From: Polyangiaceae bacterium
Lineage (GTDB): Bacteria > Myxococcota_A > Polyangia > Polyangiales > Polyangiaceae
Reading direction: 5' to 3'
DNA: 64,000 nt
Assembly (NCBI GenBank): GCA_015075635.1
Contig: JABTUA010000002.1
Coordinates: 620,001 to 684,000, forward strand
Each line of letters starts with the position of its first letter. The stretch's first letter is position 1. Below the pieces are notes generated by a model, which worked only from the letters and a program-made list of their open reading frames with translations, was not told the DNA's origin and did no database searches. A program made the position numbers and the translations under genes. Of this stretch, positions 29,051-39,010 are shown in pieces.

Positions 29051-29161
29051 ACCGCTCTCGGCAACGACGTCGGCGCTCGGTCCGGCCGGCTGTGCTGCAA
29101 CGGACCACCCGGGCACGCGGAGCTCCCGTCGTCGAAGGTGCCGGCCCGTAGTTGTCCGGTA

Positions 29162-29183
29162 GGGTGCCGGCGGGCGGGCACCC
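29162..29183 (+). terminator. Candidate hairpin downstream of the GGDEF gene
   Basis: Perfect 7-bp GC arms GGGTGCC (29162-29168) and GGCACCC (29177-29183) with an 8-base loop, in the 226-bp gap before the kinase gene. No T-tract follows, so terminator activity is only inferred. Confidence 0.35.
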
Positions 29184-29276
29184 ACCCTCTCCGACCAAAC
29201 GCGCGAGCGTGCAGGATTCGCGGAGCGGGCGCCTGCCTTCCCGGGATATCTAGTCGGTTGCTGGGAGATTCTTCGC

Positions 29277-30671
<1,395 letters not shown>

Positions 30672-30675
30672 CGCT

Positions 30676-32511
30676 TCAACCGCCCGCAGGGCACGAGCAG
30701 TAGGGATCGCGCTGGGCTTCGGTCACGCAGATGGCGTCCCACTTGCCGCTGCAGCAGAACGGATCCTTCTCGCAGACGGAGCTCGCGCAGCTGCTGCAGC
30801 TCGCGGGCAGGCTCCCGCCCGCAGCGCACTCGCTGTGCCCGCAGCTGGAAGCGCCGTCGTAGCAGACGCCGCGACAAGCGCCGGCGGTGTTCTTCGCGAG
30901 CTCGACGCACTCGTCCGTCCAACCCTTGGCGGGGTCGCAGCACTCGGGCTTCTGGCTGCACACGGCGGAGCTGCACGGGCTGCAGGCCTTGGTGAGCGCG
31001 CCACCCGCTTCGCACTCGCTGTGCTCGCAGCTGCCTTGGTTGCAGGCCGCGGTGCGCGCCTTGAAGCGCGCGTCGATCAGCGACAAGCAGACCTTGCAGA
31101 AGCCGACGGCAGCGTCCCGCATCTTGCAGGTGTGCTGGGGGCGGTACACGCCCGCGGCGCAGTACATGGCGCCCTCGTAGGCCCCGATGGTGTTCGCGTC
31201 GCCGCCGGTCGTCGGCAACGCGACTCCTTTGCTGAGCTGAGCCGACCAGGGGATGGCGTCGAGTCCCACGGACACGTTCGCGCCCTGGAACGAGCTCGCG
31301 GGGTCGCAGGTGCCCTCGTCGTATTCGTCGGCCAGATCGAAGAGCGCGTGCGCGATCTCGTGGGACATGATCAGACCCGCCTGCGGGTGCGCCGCCACGA
31401 AGCCCTCGCGGTTCCAGGGGCGAGCTGCTCCCGCCCACTCGCTGATGTTCGCGATGTAGAGCACCGCGTCGGCCTTGATCTCGTTCTTGGCGGCGGAGAG
31501 CTCGGCGGTCACCTCGGGCGAGACGTCGGCTGCGGACGCGATGGACCGGTGCACCACCGGGTGGTGCTCCACGCGGAAGGCCGTGTCGCGCACGATGCCG
31601 GCCCCCGGATCCGAGATCCCGGACTCCTTCGACGCGAAGAACTTCCGGTAGATCGCCACGTCCTTCCAGTGCTCTTGGTATCCGGCGTGAGCGCTGATGG
31701 CGCCGATGATCTGCTCGGCGTCGGCCTCGAACTTCGCGGCTTCCTTCGCCGTGTAGCCCTCGGCGACCACCAGGAGCGTCATTCCGACGCAGCTCGTCGC
31801 CGGCTTCACGATCTGCACGAGCGGTCCGGCCTCGACCCCCGAGCTCCCGCCGCCGGCGCCACCCGCGCCAGCGCCACCCGCGCCAGCGCCACCCGCGCTC
31901 GTGCCGCCGCCCGCGCCAGCGCCACCCGCGCTCGTGCCGCCTCCCGCGCTCGTACCGCCGCCGCTCCCGCTGCTCCCCGACGAGCCCTTGAACTTGAAGA
32001 GCCCCACCAGCTTCTCGATGAAGACCTTCAGCGCTTTCTTCAGGCCGCCCCAGGACTGCGGGCTGGTCCCGGTCGCCCCGGGGTTCGACAGGGTGAGCGT
32101 GCCGCCGATGTTCGGCAGCTCCAGCTCGAACAGCGCCGCGCCCGCCGTCGTCGTCTCCGGCGCGGGCTTACCGTTTTCGTCCAGCTCGGCGAGGGTGACG
32201 ACGGGAACGGTCAGCGACCCCGACTCCACGACCTTGCCCGAGGCGTCCGTGAGCTCCCAGCGCAGCGACGGCTCGAGGACCTGGGGCGGCGGCAGCTCGT
32301 TGTCGTGGGTCGGGCGCAACCCGACCAGGGTCAGCTCGTCTCCTGCCATGAGCACGGTCGCGACCACCCGCTCCGCCGGACGCAGATCCGGAGCGGTGCC
32401 CCCTCCGGGCTCGCCCAGCCCGCCGGCGCCACGGTCTGCGGAGCAGCCGAAGAGCGTCAGCAGAGCCAGGAGCGCGACGAGCCACGGAGCCAGGTGCCGA
32501 GAGGACAGCAT
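30676..32511 (-). CDS. Secreted M64-type zinc metallopeptidase lipoprotein
   Basis: 611 residues. Signal ends LFGC. An N-terminal beta domain and a Gly/Ala/Ser linker (about 175-225) precede the catalytic domain ('MTLLVVAEGYTAKEAAKFEA') with the zinc site HEIAHALFDLADEYD near residue 380. The HExxH plus LxDEY context is that of IgA-peptidase M64 family enzymes. The C-terminus has two Cys-rich repeats of about 50 residues of the form CxHSECxxGG...CSxC...VC...CC...W..xCV, common in myxobacterial exoproteins. It is convergent with the kinase gene. Likely extracellular proteolysis. Confidence 0.85.
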   Translation of the reverse strand: MLSSRHLAPWLVALLALLTLFGCSADRGAGGLGEPGGGTAPDLRPAERVVATVLMAGDELTLVGLRPTHDNELPPPQVLEPSLRWELTDASGKVVESGSLTVPVVTLAELDENGKPAPETTTAGAALFELELPNIGGTLTLSNPGATGTSPQSWGGLKKALKVFIEKLVGLFKFKGSSGSSGSGGGTSAGGGTSAGGAGAGGGTSAGGAGAGGAGAGGAGGGSSGVEAGPLVQIVKPATSCVGMTLLVVAEGYTAKEAAKFEADAEQIIGAISAHAGYQEHWKDVAIYRKFFASKESGISDPGAGIVRDTAFRVEHHPVVHRSIASAADVSPEVTAELSAAKNEIKADAVLYIANISEWAGAARPWNREGFVAAHPQAGLIMSHEIAHALFDLADEYDEGTCDPASSFQGANVSVGLDAIPWSAQLSKGVALPTTGGDANTIGAYEGAMYCAAGVYRPQHTCKMRDAAVGFCKVCLSLIDARFKARTAACNQGSCEHSECEAGGALTKACSPCSSAVCSQKPECCDPAKGWTDECVELAKNTAGACRGVCYDGASSCGHSECAAGGSLPASCSSCASSVCEKDPFCCSGKWDAICVTEAQRDPYCSCPAGG

Positions 32512-32676
32512 GCCCTGGTGTACGTGCTTGTGCGCGCGTTGCTCCCCGGCGTCGGGGCAGTTCCACAGCGGCAGGAATATTCGAGCTCCGCTGCGCGCGA
32601 CGAACCGCCAACTCGGGTCGGCGGCTCGTCCAGGGGTGGGAAGGCCGGCGCTACGCGGCGCTCACGCTGCGGGCGC

Positions 32677-34332
32677 TCACTCCTTCGCGCCGGTCAAGGT
32701 GACCTGCGAGCTGGCGGCCCAGCCGCGCACCATGACGTGCACCGGAGCCGGCGTCGTGATCTCCACCGCGCAGCTCTCCTTGCTGCCGTACTTGTAGGGG
32801 CGGCAGTCGTAGAGCGTCTTGGTCGGAGCCGAGCCGACGCGCACGTAGAGGTCGGCGTCGCCGCTGCCCGTCATCTTGAACACGTAGCGACCTGCGGCGA
32901 GCGTCGGGGTCTCGAAGCGCTCCTCGGCGTTCTTGGCGACGCTCTTGGACTCGCTCATGCCGCCCCACTCCTCCGGCTGACCACCGCCGCCGCCGCCGGG
33001 GACGAACGCGTTGTCCTCTTCGCCGCTGACCAGGATGATCTGGCTGCTCGAGACGTTCTTGAAGATCCCCTCGAAGGTCGCCGGCTCGGCGTGCTTCAAG
33101 AGGCCGTCGAAGATCGCCATGGTCGCCTCCGGCATGTTGCTGAAGTACGAGGGCATCGCGTTGGTGACCAGGTCGAGGTACTTGGTGCCGGTCGCGTCGT
33201 CCGGGTTCACCGCTGCGTGCGCGTCCCAGAGCGCCGAGTCCACGTAAGCGTAGGTGTCGCAGCCGTTCATGAACACGAGGGCGTACTGACCGGCCTTCCA
33301 CTCGCCCTTCTGCGCCAGAGCGCGCACGTTGGCGCCGAGGCCCGCGTGACCGTTGTAGACGATGTAGTCCGCGGTCGGGGTGAGGCCCGCGTAGCGCTGG
33401 TCGAACGTGGCGCCGGCGGTGCGCACGTTGTCCACGAGCAGCGCCGTGACCTTGACCTTCTTGCCGTCGGCGAGCGTCGCGGCGAAGGTGATGTCCGGCA
33501 CGCCGACGCCCGGGCTGGACGGGATGGTCTCCGGCGTCGTGGTGAGGCCGTGGCTCCCGAGCCGTGACTTCATCGCGGCGACGAACTCGTTGTAGGCAGC
33601 GATGCCGGCGTCGCTGCTGGTGGTCGCACCGTCGTCGTACTTGCCGTAGATGGCCACGACCTCGAGCGCGTCGTCTTGCCAGACCTTGTCGTACTCGGGG
33701 TACTTGCCAGTGGTCTGCGTGCCGGAGGGACGAACCTCCGCCGTCACCTCCGCGATGTCCTCCGCCGCCAGGTTGCAGCGCGTCGCCTTCGGCCGGTAGT
33801 AGTACCACATGCTCCCGGCGGTCACGTCGTGCGCGCCCCAGTCCACGCAGTCGTGGCTGTACTTCTCCGTGAAGGCCTCGTAGCCCTCGTACGTCCCGTC
33901 CTTGGGCAGGCGAAGCGTGTAGGTCGTCGGCACCGCGTTCTTCTTGCCCCACGCGACGGGCAGCTTCGCGTGGTAGGTGACGAGGGTCTTGCCCCCGGCG
34001 GCGGGCGCGGTCTGGATGTTCGTGAGCTGGACCTTGTCGAGCCGGCCCACGGAGCTCTCTCCGTTGAGCAGGCCGATGGTGTAGAGCAGCTGGTCTTCGA
34101 TCGCGCGCTTGGTGTTCCAGGTGTTCGAGACCAGGACCTCACCGTCGAACTCGAGCTCGAGGAAGACGGCCATGTGGCTCGCGTCGGCCTTGCCGTCCTC
34201 GGGCTTGACCAGATCCCCCTCGTCGATGGTCTGCGTCCCCGGGCCGCCGGGCTCTGCGCTCTCCGCGGCGCACGCCATGGCGAGCGCGGAACCGATGCCG
34301 ATGAGCCCAACGAGCGAACGGTTGATCTTCAT
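32677..34332 (-). CDS. Lipoprotein with caspase-like (clan CD) domain and C-terminal PPC-like domain
   Basis: 551 residues. The signal ends ALAMAC (Cys21), with RBS-like GAGGA before the ATG at 34332. Residues about 50-210 form a beta-rich N-terminal domain. Then a Rossmann-like domain has 'ADYIVYNGHAGLG' (His329) and, 29 residues on, 'YALVFMNGCDTYAYVD' (Cys358). A His-Gly or Gly-His strand end followed by a Cys at the next strand end is the dyad layout of caspases, gingipains and clostripain. The last 75 residues are a PPC-like (pre-peptidase C-terminal) beta-sandwich ('AGRYVFKMTGSGDADLYVRV'). I infer a surface cysteine peptidase; activity is unproven. Confidence 0.75.
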   Translation of the reverse strand: MKINRSLVGLIGIGSALAMACAAESAEPGGPGTQTIDEGDLVKPEDGKADASHMAVFLELEFDGEVLVSNTWNTKRAIEDQLLYTIGLLNGESSVGRLDKVQLTNIQTAPAAGGKTLVTYHAKLPVAWGKKNAVPTTYTLRLPKDGTYEGYEAFTEKYSHDCVDWGAHDVTAGSMWYYYRPKATRCNLAAEDIAEVTAEVRPSGTQTTGKYPEYDKVWQDDALEVVAIYGKYDDGATTSSDAGIAAYNEFVAAMKSRLGSHGLTTTPETIPSSPGVGVPDITFAATLADGKKVKVTALLVDNVRTAGATFDQRYAGLTPTADYIVYNGHAGLGANVRALAQKGEWKAGQYALVFMNGCDTYAYVDSALWDAHAAVNPDDATGTKYLDLVTNAMPSYFSNMPEATMAIFDGLLKHAEPATFEGIFKNVSSSQIILVSGEEDNAFVPGGGGGGQPEEWGGMSESKSVAKNAEERFETPTLAAGRYVFKMTGSGDADLYVRVGSAPTKTLYDCRPYKYGSKESCAVEITTPAPVHVMVRGWAASSQVTLTGAKE

Positions 34333-34435
34333 GACGTCCTCGACTCCGGGGTGGATGTGACCTGATGTGGTGAGTACACCTACATAAGCACACCCGCAAG
34401 CGAAATCGGGCCCTGTCAGTGTAACAACTTGTAAT

Positions 34436-35818
34436 TCAAAGCTTTTGTTGGCGCCTGCAGAGAAGGAACGCGACCGCCAGCAGCCAGACCCCGCTGAGCC
34501 GCGCTGGCGCGCCGGCGACCCGGCACCCGCAGCCGTCGTCGGCCTCGATGACCTCGCCGCTGGGGGTCTGAGGGGCGCCGCCGGATGCGGGTGAGCCGCC
34601 GCTCGAGACGGCCCCGCCGGAACCGCCCCCGCCGGGCGCGCCGCCTGCTCCGCCTGCGTCGGCGCCGGGCGGTTCGAACCCGCTGGCGAGGGAGACCTCG
34701 AGCTTCTGGCCAGCGGTCGAGTTGAACAGCAGCATGAACGCGCTGCCCAGGCCGACCAGCCGCGGCCGCGCGCGACCCTCGCCGCCGTGCGTCTGCTTGC
34801 CCACGGTCGCTTGTGCGGTCCACGTCGCGCCGCCGTCGGTGGACGCCGACCACACGAGCTGCGAGTCACTGGCTTCCTGCGACCCGTTCGTGACCAGCGC
34901 CACGGCGAGCACCGTAGCGCCGTCGTCGGACGCCGCCACCGCGCCGAGCCCCGTGGACAGGTGCCAGGTGCCGAGCCCGTCGAACACGCGCACGTCGGAG
35001 GCGAACACCGCCGCTCCCTTCGCGTCGTAGCGGTTGTAGTAGAGCTGCTGCTCGGCGCCGTACACGAAGTGTGCGTGGCCGTTCTGATCGAACCACACGT
35101 CCGGAAAGCCGCGCCGGCCGCTGCCGGCCTGATGCGTCACGACGCTCGCGCCGAAGTCTCCCACCACGTTGCCGCCGCCGTCGGCGAACGCGATGCTCGC
35201 GCTGCCGTCGGGATCCGGCTTGCCCGCGACCAGCGCGATGCGCTCGCCGTGCGCCCGCAGCCGCGCATCCGCGTCCGCGCGCCAGAGATCCGCGAGGCTC
35301 CCGAGCTGCGACGGTGTGGCCGACGCGGACCACAGGTGCAGGTCGCCCCACACGTTCGCGCCGGCCTGTGAGCTGAGCGCGAGCGAGAGGGAGCTCACGG
35401 CCGTGACCGCCACCACGTAGTTGCGCGCGACGGGGCTGCCCAGGAGCACGTCCACGTCCCAGCTCCCCGAGGCGCTGCGCCGCCGATAGCGGATGTCGTG
35501 GCCATCCGCGAAGGAGCCGCCATGCCGCGTGACGATGTGCACGGCGCCGTCGGGGCCGACCGCGATGGCCGGCGGGAAGTCGAGCCCGCCCTGGCGCCCG
35601 TCCCCCTCGGGCTCGGTGAGCACGACCGCCCCCGCGGCCGTGAGCTCGGCGTATTCGCTCGCTATCACGTGCACGTTGCCGCTCGGCCCGCGCACCGCGT
35701 CGAACTGCCGCCCATCCAGGACCGGGCCGAGGTGCGACCAGCTGGGCTCGGCTCGGGCCGTGGCCCCGAGGCTCGCGACCAGCGTGAACGCGAGCGCCAA
35801 GCGGGAGCGACGCAGCAT
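34436..35818 (-). CDS. Exported sialidase-like propeller with MYXO-CTERM anchor
   Basis: 460 residues. A Sec signal peptide with AxA cleavage site ('GATARAEPSW'), then a BNR/WD-like propeller ('AIAVGPDGAVHIVTRHGGSF', 'FPDVWFDQNGHAHFVYG', 'SASTDGGATW'). A Gly/Ser/Pro linker follows, then a C-terminal GCGC motif, a hydrophobic helix and RRQQK, the layout of the MYXO-CTERM sorting domain that is processed and anchored at the surface of myxobacteria. Start taken at 35818, which opens the signal peptide. Confidence 0.82.
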   Translation of the reverse strand: MLRRSRLALAFTLVASLGATARAEPSWSHLGPVLDGRQFDAVRGPSGNVHVIASEYAELTAAGAVVLTEPEGDGRQGGLDFPPAIAVGPDGAVHIVTRHGGSFADGHDIRYRRRSASGSWDVDVLLGSPVARNYVVAVTAVSSLSLALSSQAGANVWGDLHLWSASATPSQLGSLADLWRADADARLRAHGERIALVAGKPDPDGSASIAFADGGGNVVGDFGASVVTHQAGSGRRGFPDVWFDQNGHAHFVYGAEQQLYYNRYDAKGAAVFASDVRVFDGLGTWHLSTGLGAVAASDDGATVLAVALVTNGSQEASDSQLVWSASTDGGATWTAQATVGKQTHGGEGRARPRLVGLGSAFMLLFNSTAGQKLEVSLASGFEPPGADAGGAGGAPGGGGSGGAVSSGGSPASGGAPQTPSGEVIEADDGCGCRVAGAPARLSGVWLLAVAFLLCRRQQKL

Positions 35819-35873
35819 CCGGCGAGGATAGAGGATCTGGACGCCTCGGGCGACGACGTTCCCCGGCGAGCCG

Positions 35874-36527
35874 TCAGCGTGGATGCACGCGCGAGCAGAC
35901 GGCTCGATAGCCCATCTTGCACGCGCGCTCGAGGTACTCCACCGCGCGCGTCTCGTCCTTGGGGAGGCCCTCGTTCCCAGCGCGGTAGGTGAACCCGATG
36001 TTCGAGCAGCCTTCGGCCACTCCGCGCGCGCACTCCGCCTTCGAGAGCTCGACCGCCTTCTGAAACGCGGCCTTCGCCTTCGCGGCGTCGGCGGGCACAC
36101 CGAGCCCGTCGCGGTGGCAGCGTCCGACGTTCTTGCAGGCGAGCGCGTGCTTCGCGTCGCAGTTCTTCGTGTACAGCTGGAACGCGCGCTTCGCGTCCAC
36201 GGGCCGGCCTTGCCCCTTCTCGAACATCACGGCCAGGTTGTTGCAGCCGCGAATGTCTCCCAGGTCGCACGCTCTCTCGTAGAAGTCTGCGGCGCGCGTC
36301 TCGTCGTGCGGAAGCCCCAGCGCGGCGTCGGAGTACGCCACGCCGAGGGCGAGACAGCTGGTGGCTTCCCCCTTCTCGCACGCATCGGCGAGAGCGCGCG
36401 CCTTGGGCGGCGCGCTGGGCGATTCGCTGGGCGCCTTCGAGGCCTCCGGGTGCTCTGGGGCCGCGGGCCGCTCACACGCCGAGAGCGCGGCGACGAGCGC
36501 GACGAGGACCACTGCCTTGGGGCTCAC
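35874..36527 (-). CDS. Sel1-repeat lipoprotein
   Basis: 217 residues from the GTG at 36527, preceded by GGAGG. The signal ends ALSAC. Four or five Sel1-like repeats follow ('CEKGEATSCLALGVAYSDA', 'CDLGDIRGCNNLAVMFEKG', 'CARGVAEGCSNIGFTYRAG'), each with paired cysteines, a form frequent in deltaproteobacterial exported proteins. Probably a protein-binding scaffold. It overlaps the stop of the upstream Cys-rich fragment (GTGA). Confidence 0.8.
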   Translation of the reverse strand: MSPKAVVLVALVAALSACERPAAPEHPEASKAPSESPSAPPKARALADACEKGEATSCLALGVAYSDAALGLPHDETRAADFYERACDLGDIRGCNNLAVMFEKGQGRPVDAKRAFQLYTKNCDAKHALACKNVGRCHRDGLGVPADAAKAKAAFQKAVELSKAECARGVAEGCSNIGFTYRAGNEGLPKDETRAVEYLERACKMGYRAVCSRVHPR

Positions 36528-36775
36528 GGCATACCTCCGGGGTCGGGCATTGCCTGGCGAGGGTGCCCCTTCGGAGCGCAGGGATCGATCGTCTCCTTCA
36601 CTCGGCAGCGACCGCTGGAACAAACCGCCGAAAGCTCCGGATTCGGGAAGCCGGCGCAGAGGGGGCAACCGGTCTGGGGCCGGCCGTACGGGTTGCCGTT
36701 CTCGACCGAGGGCTGGTTCACGGCGGTCGCGATCGAGGCGGGGAGGACGCCACAGGTGCAGCAGGTCGTCGGCAC
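36524..36775 (-). pseudogene. 5'-truncated Cys-rich protein fragment
   Basis: 83 codons starting at a GTG at 36775. The sequence 'TTCCTCGVLPASIATAVNQP' and 'GCPLCAGFPNPELSAVCSSG' resembles the C-terminal Cys module of myxobacterial lipoproteins that normally follows a signal peptide and earlier Cys residues. No signal is present. The stop overlaps the Sel1 gene start (GTGA), so it was probably the first gene of that operon before losing its 5' end near 36785. Confidence 0.5.
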
Positions 36776-36783
36776 GATGAGGC

Positions 36784-37130
36784 AGCTTCGAGCTGACCGG
36801 TGCGCTCGAGGTCGTGTCCCCGAACGACGGAGCTCAAGCGACCCTTCCGCTCACCTTCAAATGGAAGGACGCCTCGGGCGAGGACCACTACGAGCCGCGC
36901 GTGTACGAAGACCGCTGCCAGCCGGAGCCGGCGGTGTGGTCGTTGCACAGCCCAGCGTCAGGCACAGCGCGCGCCCGTGACGCCTCGACGCTCTACGGAC
37001 CTCCAGCCGGGCGGCGGGTGCGCGTTCGAAGTGACGCCTCCGCGCTCCGGAACTGACCTTCTGGCCTGGATCGCGGCTGCCTTGGCCGCACGGCGCCGCT
37101 GGCGGGCCTCTGCGGTGGCGCCCAGGCGCG
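36784..37130 (+). pseudogene. Frameshifted remnant of a secreted-protein gene
   Basis: Just after an in-frame TGA, one frame reads 'FELTGALEVVSPNDGAQATL' then 'PLTFKWKDASGEDHYEPRVY', a convincing beta-domain. From about 36970 the coherent frame shifts by one and reads 'LQPGGGCAFEVTPPRSGTD' and LLAWIAAALAARRR, a C-terminal hydrophobic helix plus Arg tail. So it has lost its 5' end and carries a frameshift. Original function unknown. Confidence 0.45.
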
Positions 37131-37405
37131 TTAGATGCGCTCGATCCAGATCGGCGCCGTCCAAGCCGCGCGGTCGACGTCGAGCTCGAGCACCTCGACC
37201 TAGAAGAAGTGCTCGCCGGGGGCTGCGAGGTCGAGCTCGAACACGTGCCGGCCGGCGGAGAGGTTCTTCTGCTCGGCGGCGATCTCGACCTTGCCGCCCA
37301 GGGTGCCGTGGAACACCCGGAGCTCGAAGGGGCCGCTGTAGTCGGGATCGGCGAGCCAGACCTTGGCGCCCACGGTCGCGCTCGCGCTCTGGGTGCGCCC
37401 GCCCA
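37131..37405 (-). pseudogene. 3' fragment of a secreted-protein gene with an in-frame stop
   Basis: The minus-strand frame reads 'ATVGAKVWLADPDYSGPFEL' and 'GTLGGKVEIAAEQKNLSAGR', ending APGEHFF, then TAG (37202-37200), then VEVLELDVDRAAWTAPIWIERI and TAA. The text continues sensibly across the TAG, where a Tyr codon would fit, so this looks like a nonsense mutation. The 5' part is cut off by the 136-bp repeat at 37406. The closing AWTAPIWI recalls the end of PHP-type metal-dependent hydrolases; this is weak. Confidence 0.5.
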
Positions 37406-37541
37406 TAGCCCGAGCAAAGCGATCATGCGAAACTGCACGTCGTGATGGGGCGGCAGAAGTTGACGGATCGTGTCTTATGCGATCTTCGTGTTCCGTTTAG
37501 GTTGGAATTCGGGACTCTGTGAGAATTCGGGACTCTGTGAG
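37406..37541. repeat. 136-bp perfect direct repeat, copy 1
   Basis: Every base of 37406-37541 recurs at 40419-40554, offset 3013. The unit starts TAGCCCGAGCAAAGCGATCA and ends with two tandem copies of the 18-mer GAATTCGGGACTCTGTGA (37505-37522 and 37523-37540). Genes on both sides are broken at the edges: a minus-strand fragment to the left and a Cys-rich fragment to the right. Probably the end of a mobile element or a recombination footprint; an assembly artefact is the alternative. Confidence 0.9.
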
Positions 37542-37787
37542 GACTTCTGCGGGCTCGCGCTTGCGTGCGTCGCCGGCGTGTGTGGTGCTTGCACATCCGA
37601 CACGGACTGCGGGCGCCACGAGAGCTGCGTGCTCGACCATTGCTTGGACACCTCGCGTGTGTCTTGCCGGAGCTATCGGGACTGCGGTTCAGGATCCGTC
37701 TGCATGCTGAGCGGGCTATCACCAGACCCGAGGGGCAAGGCCGAGCTTCGATCATTCTGCTCGTCCGAAGGCGCTGCGAGCCCGTAA
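37542..37787 (+). pseudogene. 5'-truncated Cys-rich lipoprotein fragment
   Basis: 81 codons of clear Cys-repeat protein begin exactly at the edge of the 136-bp repeat ('CGLALACVAGVCGACTSDTD', 'CRSYRDCGSGSVCML'). The frame runs back into the repeat, which would supply an artificial N-terminus (MSYAIFVFRLGWNSGLCE...), so any product is a fusion. No signal peptide. The lipoprotein gene at 37832 follows 44 bp on and may have been in the same operon. Confidence 0.55.
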
Positions 37788-37831
37788 GGCGCGGCAATCA
37801 CTATCGTGTCAAACTTCAGGGGCACTCGGAA

Positions 37832-38767
37832 ATGAGCACGTTTCGCGAAGAGCTACAGCGCCTGTGGGCAACACCACTGGTCGTAATGATGCTCGCGAGC
37901 TGCGGAGAATCGACTTCGGACACGACCGGAGAAGGGTCCGGGGGCACAGCCGGCGGTGGGGGCGTCGACAGCGCTGTGGACGCTTCGGCGTACGAGCTGT
38001 GCGACGGGAGTCCCGACCTTCGTTTCGGTTACCAGGTGTTGGGTGGCGGTCAGATGGTGCTCGGGACCCCGCTGCTCACGCAGAATGGATTCTTCTATCT
38101 CGTTATCGACGGCACGTGTCGGTATTGGACCTTCGGTTCGAAGGAAATGCGAGGCTGGTGGCAGGCGACACATACGGGCGTGCTCTCCCCCGAACAAGCC
38201 ACCTCGCTTTCCGCCGACCTGGATCTTTCGAGCTGGTCTGACCGGCACGAGGTCGGCGGATGGTGCGATGCACCAACCGTATTCCTCTGGCGCAAGGGGG
38301 CGCTCCTGCACTGGTCGCACAGCTGCAACGCGCCCGATCAACCCGGACAGATCATCCCTGCGCTGGGCAAGAAGACGCAAGCTTGGGTCGACGACCTTTG
38401 GCCCAAAGGGACCGCAGTCGAGACGCCCGTGCGGTTCGCTGCGATCACAGTCCCGCCCAGCCTGGACGACTCGAAGCGACCGACGACGACACTGAGCATC
38501 GATCTGGCGCCCACGGCGTTGAGCTATCCGCAGGGTTACCAGCTTGAGCAGGACGACCCTGGCTTACTCGTTTCGGAGCCTGGCCTTTTGGCAGAGTTGA
38601 GAAAAGAGCGTGAACGTGTGATTGCCGGGGACTATCTCCTGTTCGACGGCGACCCCTACGTGTTGCCGGTGAGACAGAACGGAGTGCTCTACTTCGTCTA
38701 CTTCCGCGACACGATTCCCCTGGAGGATTCGAACGGCTTGATTCGTCCCCCTCCAGTAGGCAAGTAG
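37832..38767 (+). CDS. Lipoprotein of unknown function
   Basis: 311 residues. The signal ends VVMMLASC (Cys24), then a short Gly/Ser linker. The mature part has 'FYLVIDGTCRYWTFGSKEMR', 'WSDRHEVGGWCDAPTVFLWR' and 'CNAPDQPG', suggesting a beta-rich fold with two or three disulphides. Codon use is a little less GC-rich than its neighbours. It lies inside the segment bounded by the 136-bp repeats and is the only intact gene there. No family recognised. Confidence 0.65.
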   Translation: MSTFREELQRLWATPLVVMMLASCGESTSDTTGEGSGGTAGGGGVDSAVDASAYELCDGSPDLRFGYQVLGGGQMVLGTPLLTQNGFFYLVIDGTCRYWTFGSKEMRGWWQATHTGVLSPEQATSLSADLDLSSWSDRHEVGGWCDAPTVFLWRKGALLHWSHSCNAPDQPGQIIPALGKKTQAWVDDLWPKGTAVETPVRFAAITVPPSLDDSKRPTTTLSIDLAPTALSYPQGYQLEQDDPGLLVSEPGLLAELRKERERVIAGDYLLFDGDPYVLPVRQNGVLYFVYFRDTIPLEDSNGLIRPPPVGK

Positions 38768-39010
38768 CGTCATGGTCGGTTCCCTGTCCGGAACGGCCCC
38801 GCCCAGGGGTTCCATCGGTCGACTTGAAGCGCGTAGGGCAAACGAACTGCCAAATTCCACCGAGTCCAAGGGTACGCGGCGTCGATGGTCGGGTCGAGTG
38901 CTGCCCGCGAACCCCGCGGGACGGCCGGCAGGCGTGATTCGGCGGAGATTGTCGGCGATGCGCCCTGCGCAGGACAGACCTCCGCCTTCGGCGCGACGCT
39001 CCCCGACGCC
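38768..39010. other. 243-bp gap before the transposase remnant
   Basis: No gene, promoter or inverted repeat that I can support. If the IS91-type element is bounded at all on this side, its downstream (origin) end should lie here, but no clear hairpin plus tetranucleotide end was found. Confidence 0.3.

Noticed and set aside
31850..31960. GCGCCACCCGCGCCA tandem repeat as a regulatory or CRISPR-like repeat
   Set aside because: It encodes the GAGAGGA linker of the M64 lipoprotein on the minus strand.
36857..37438. Minus-strand open frame of 193 codons across the 136-bp repeat edge
   Set aside because: Arg/Pro/Ser-rich sequence without domain; the neighbouring frame holds the readable fragment.
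37470..37787. A complete small gene starting MSYAIF inside the 136-bp repeat
   Set aside because: The N-terminal part is supplied by the repeat, and the same start occurs at copy 2 followed by unrelated sequence, so this is a chance fusion.
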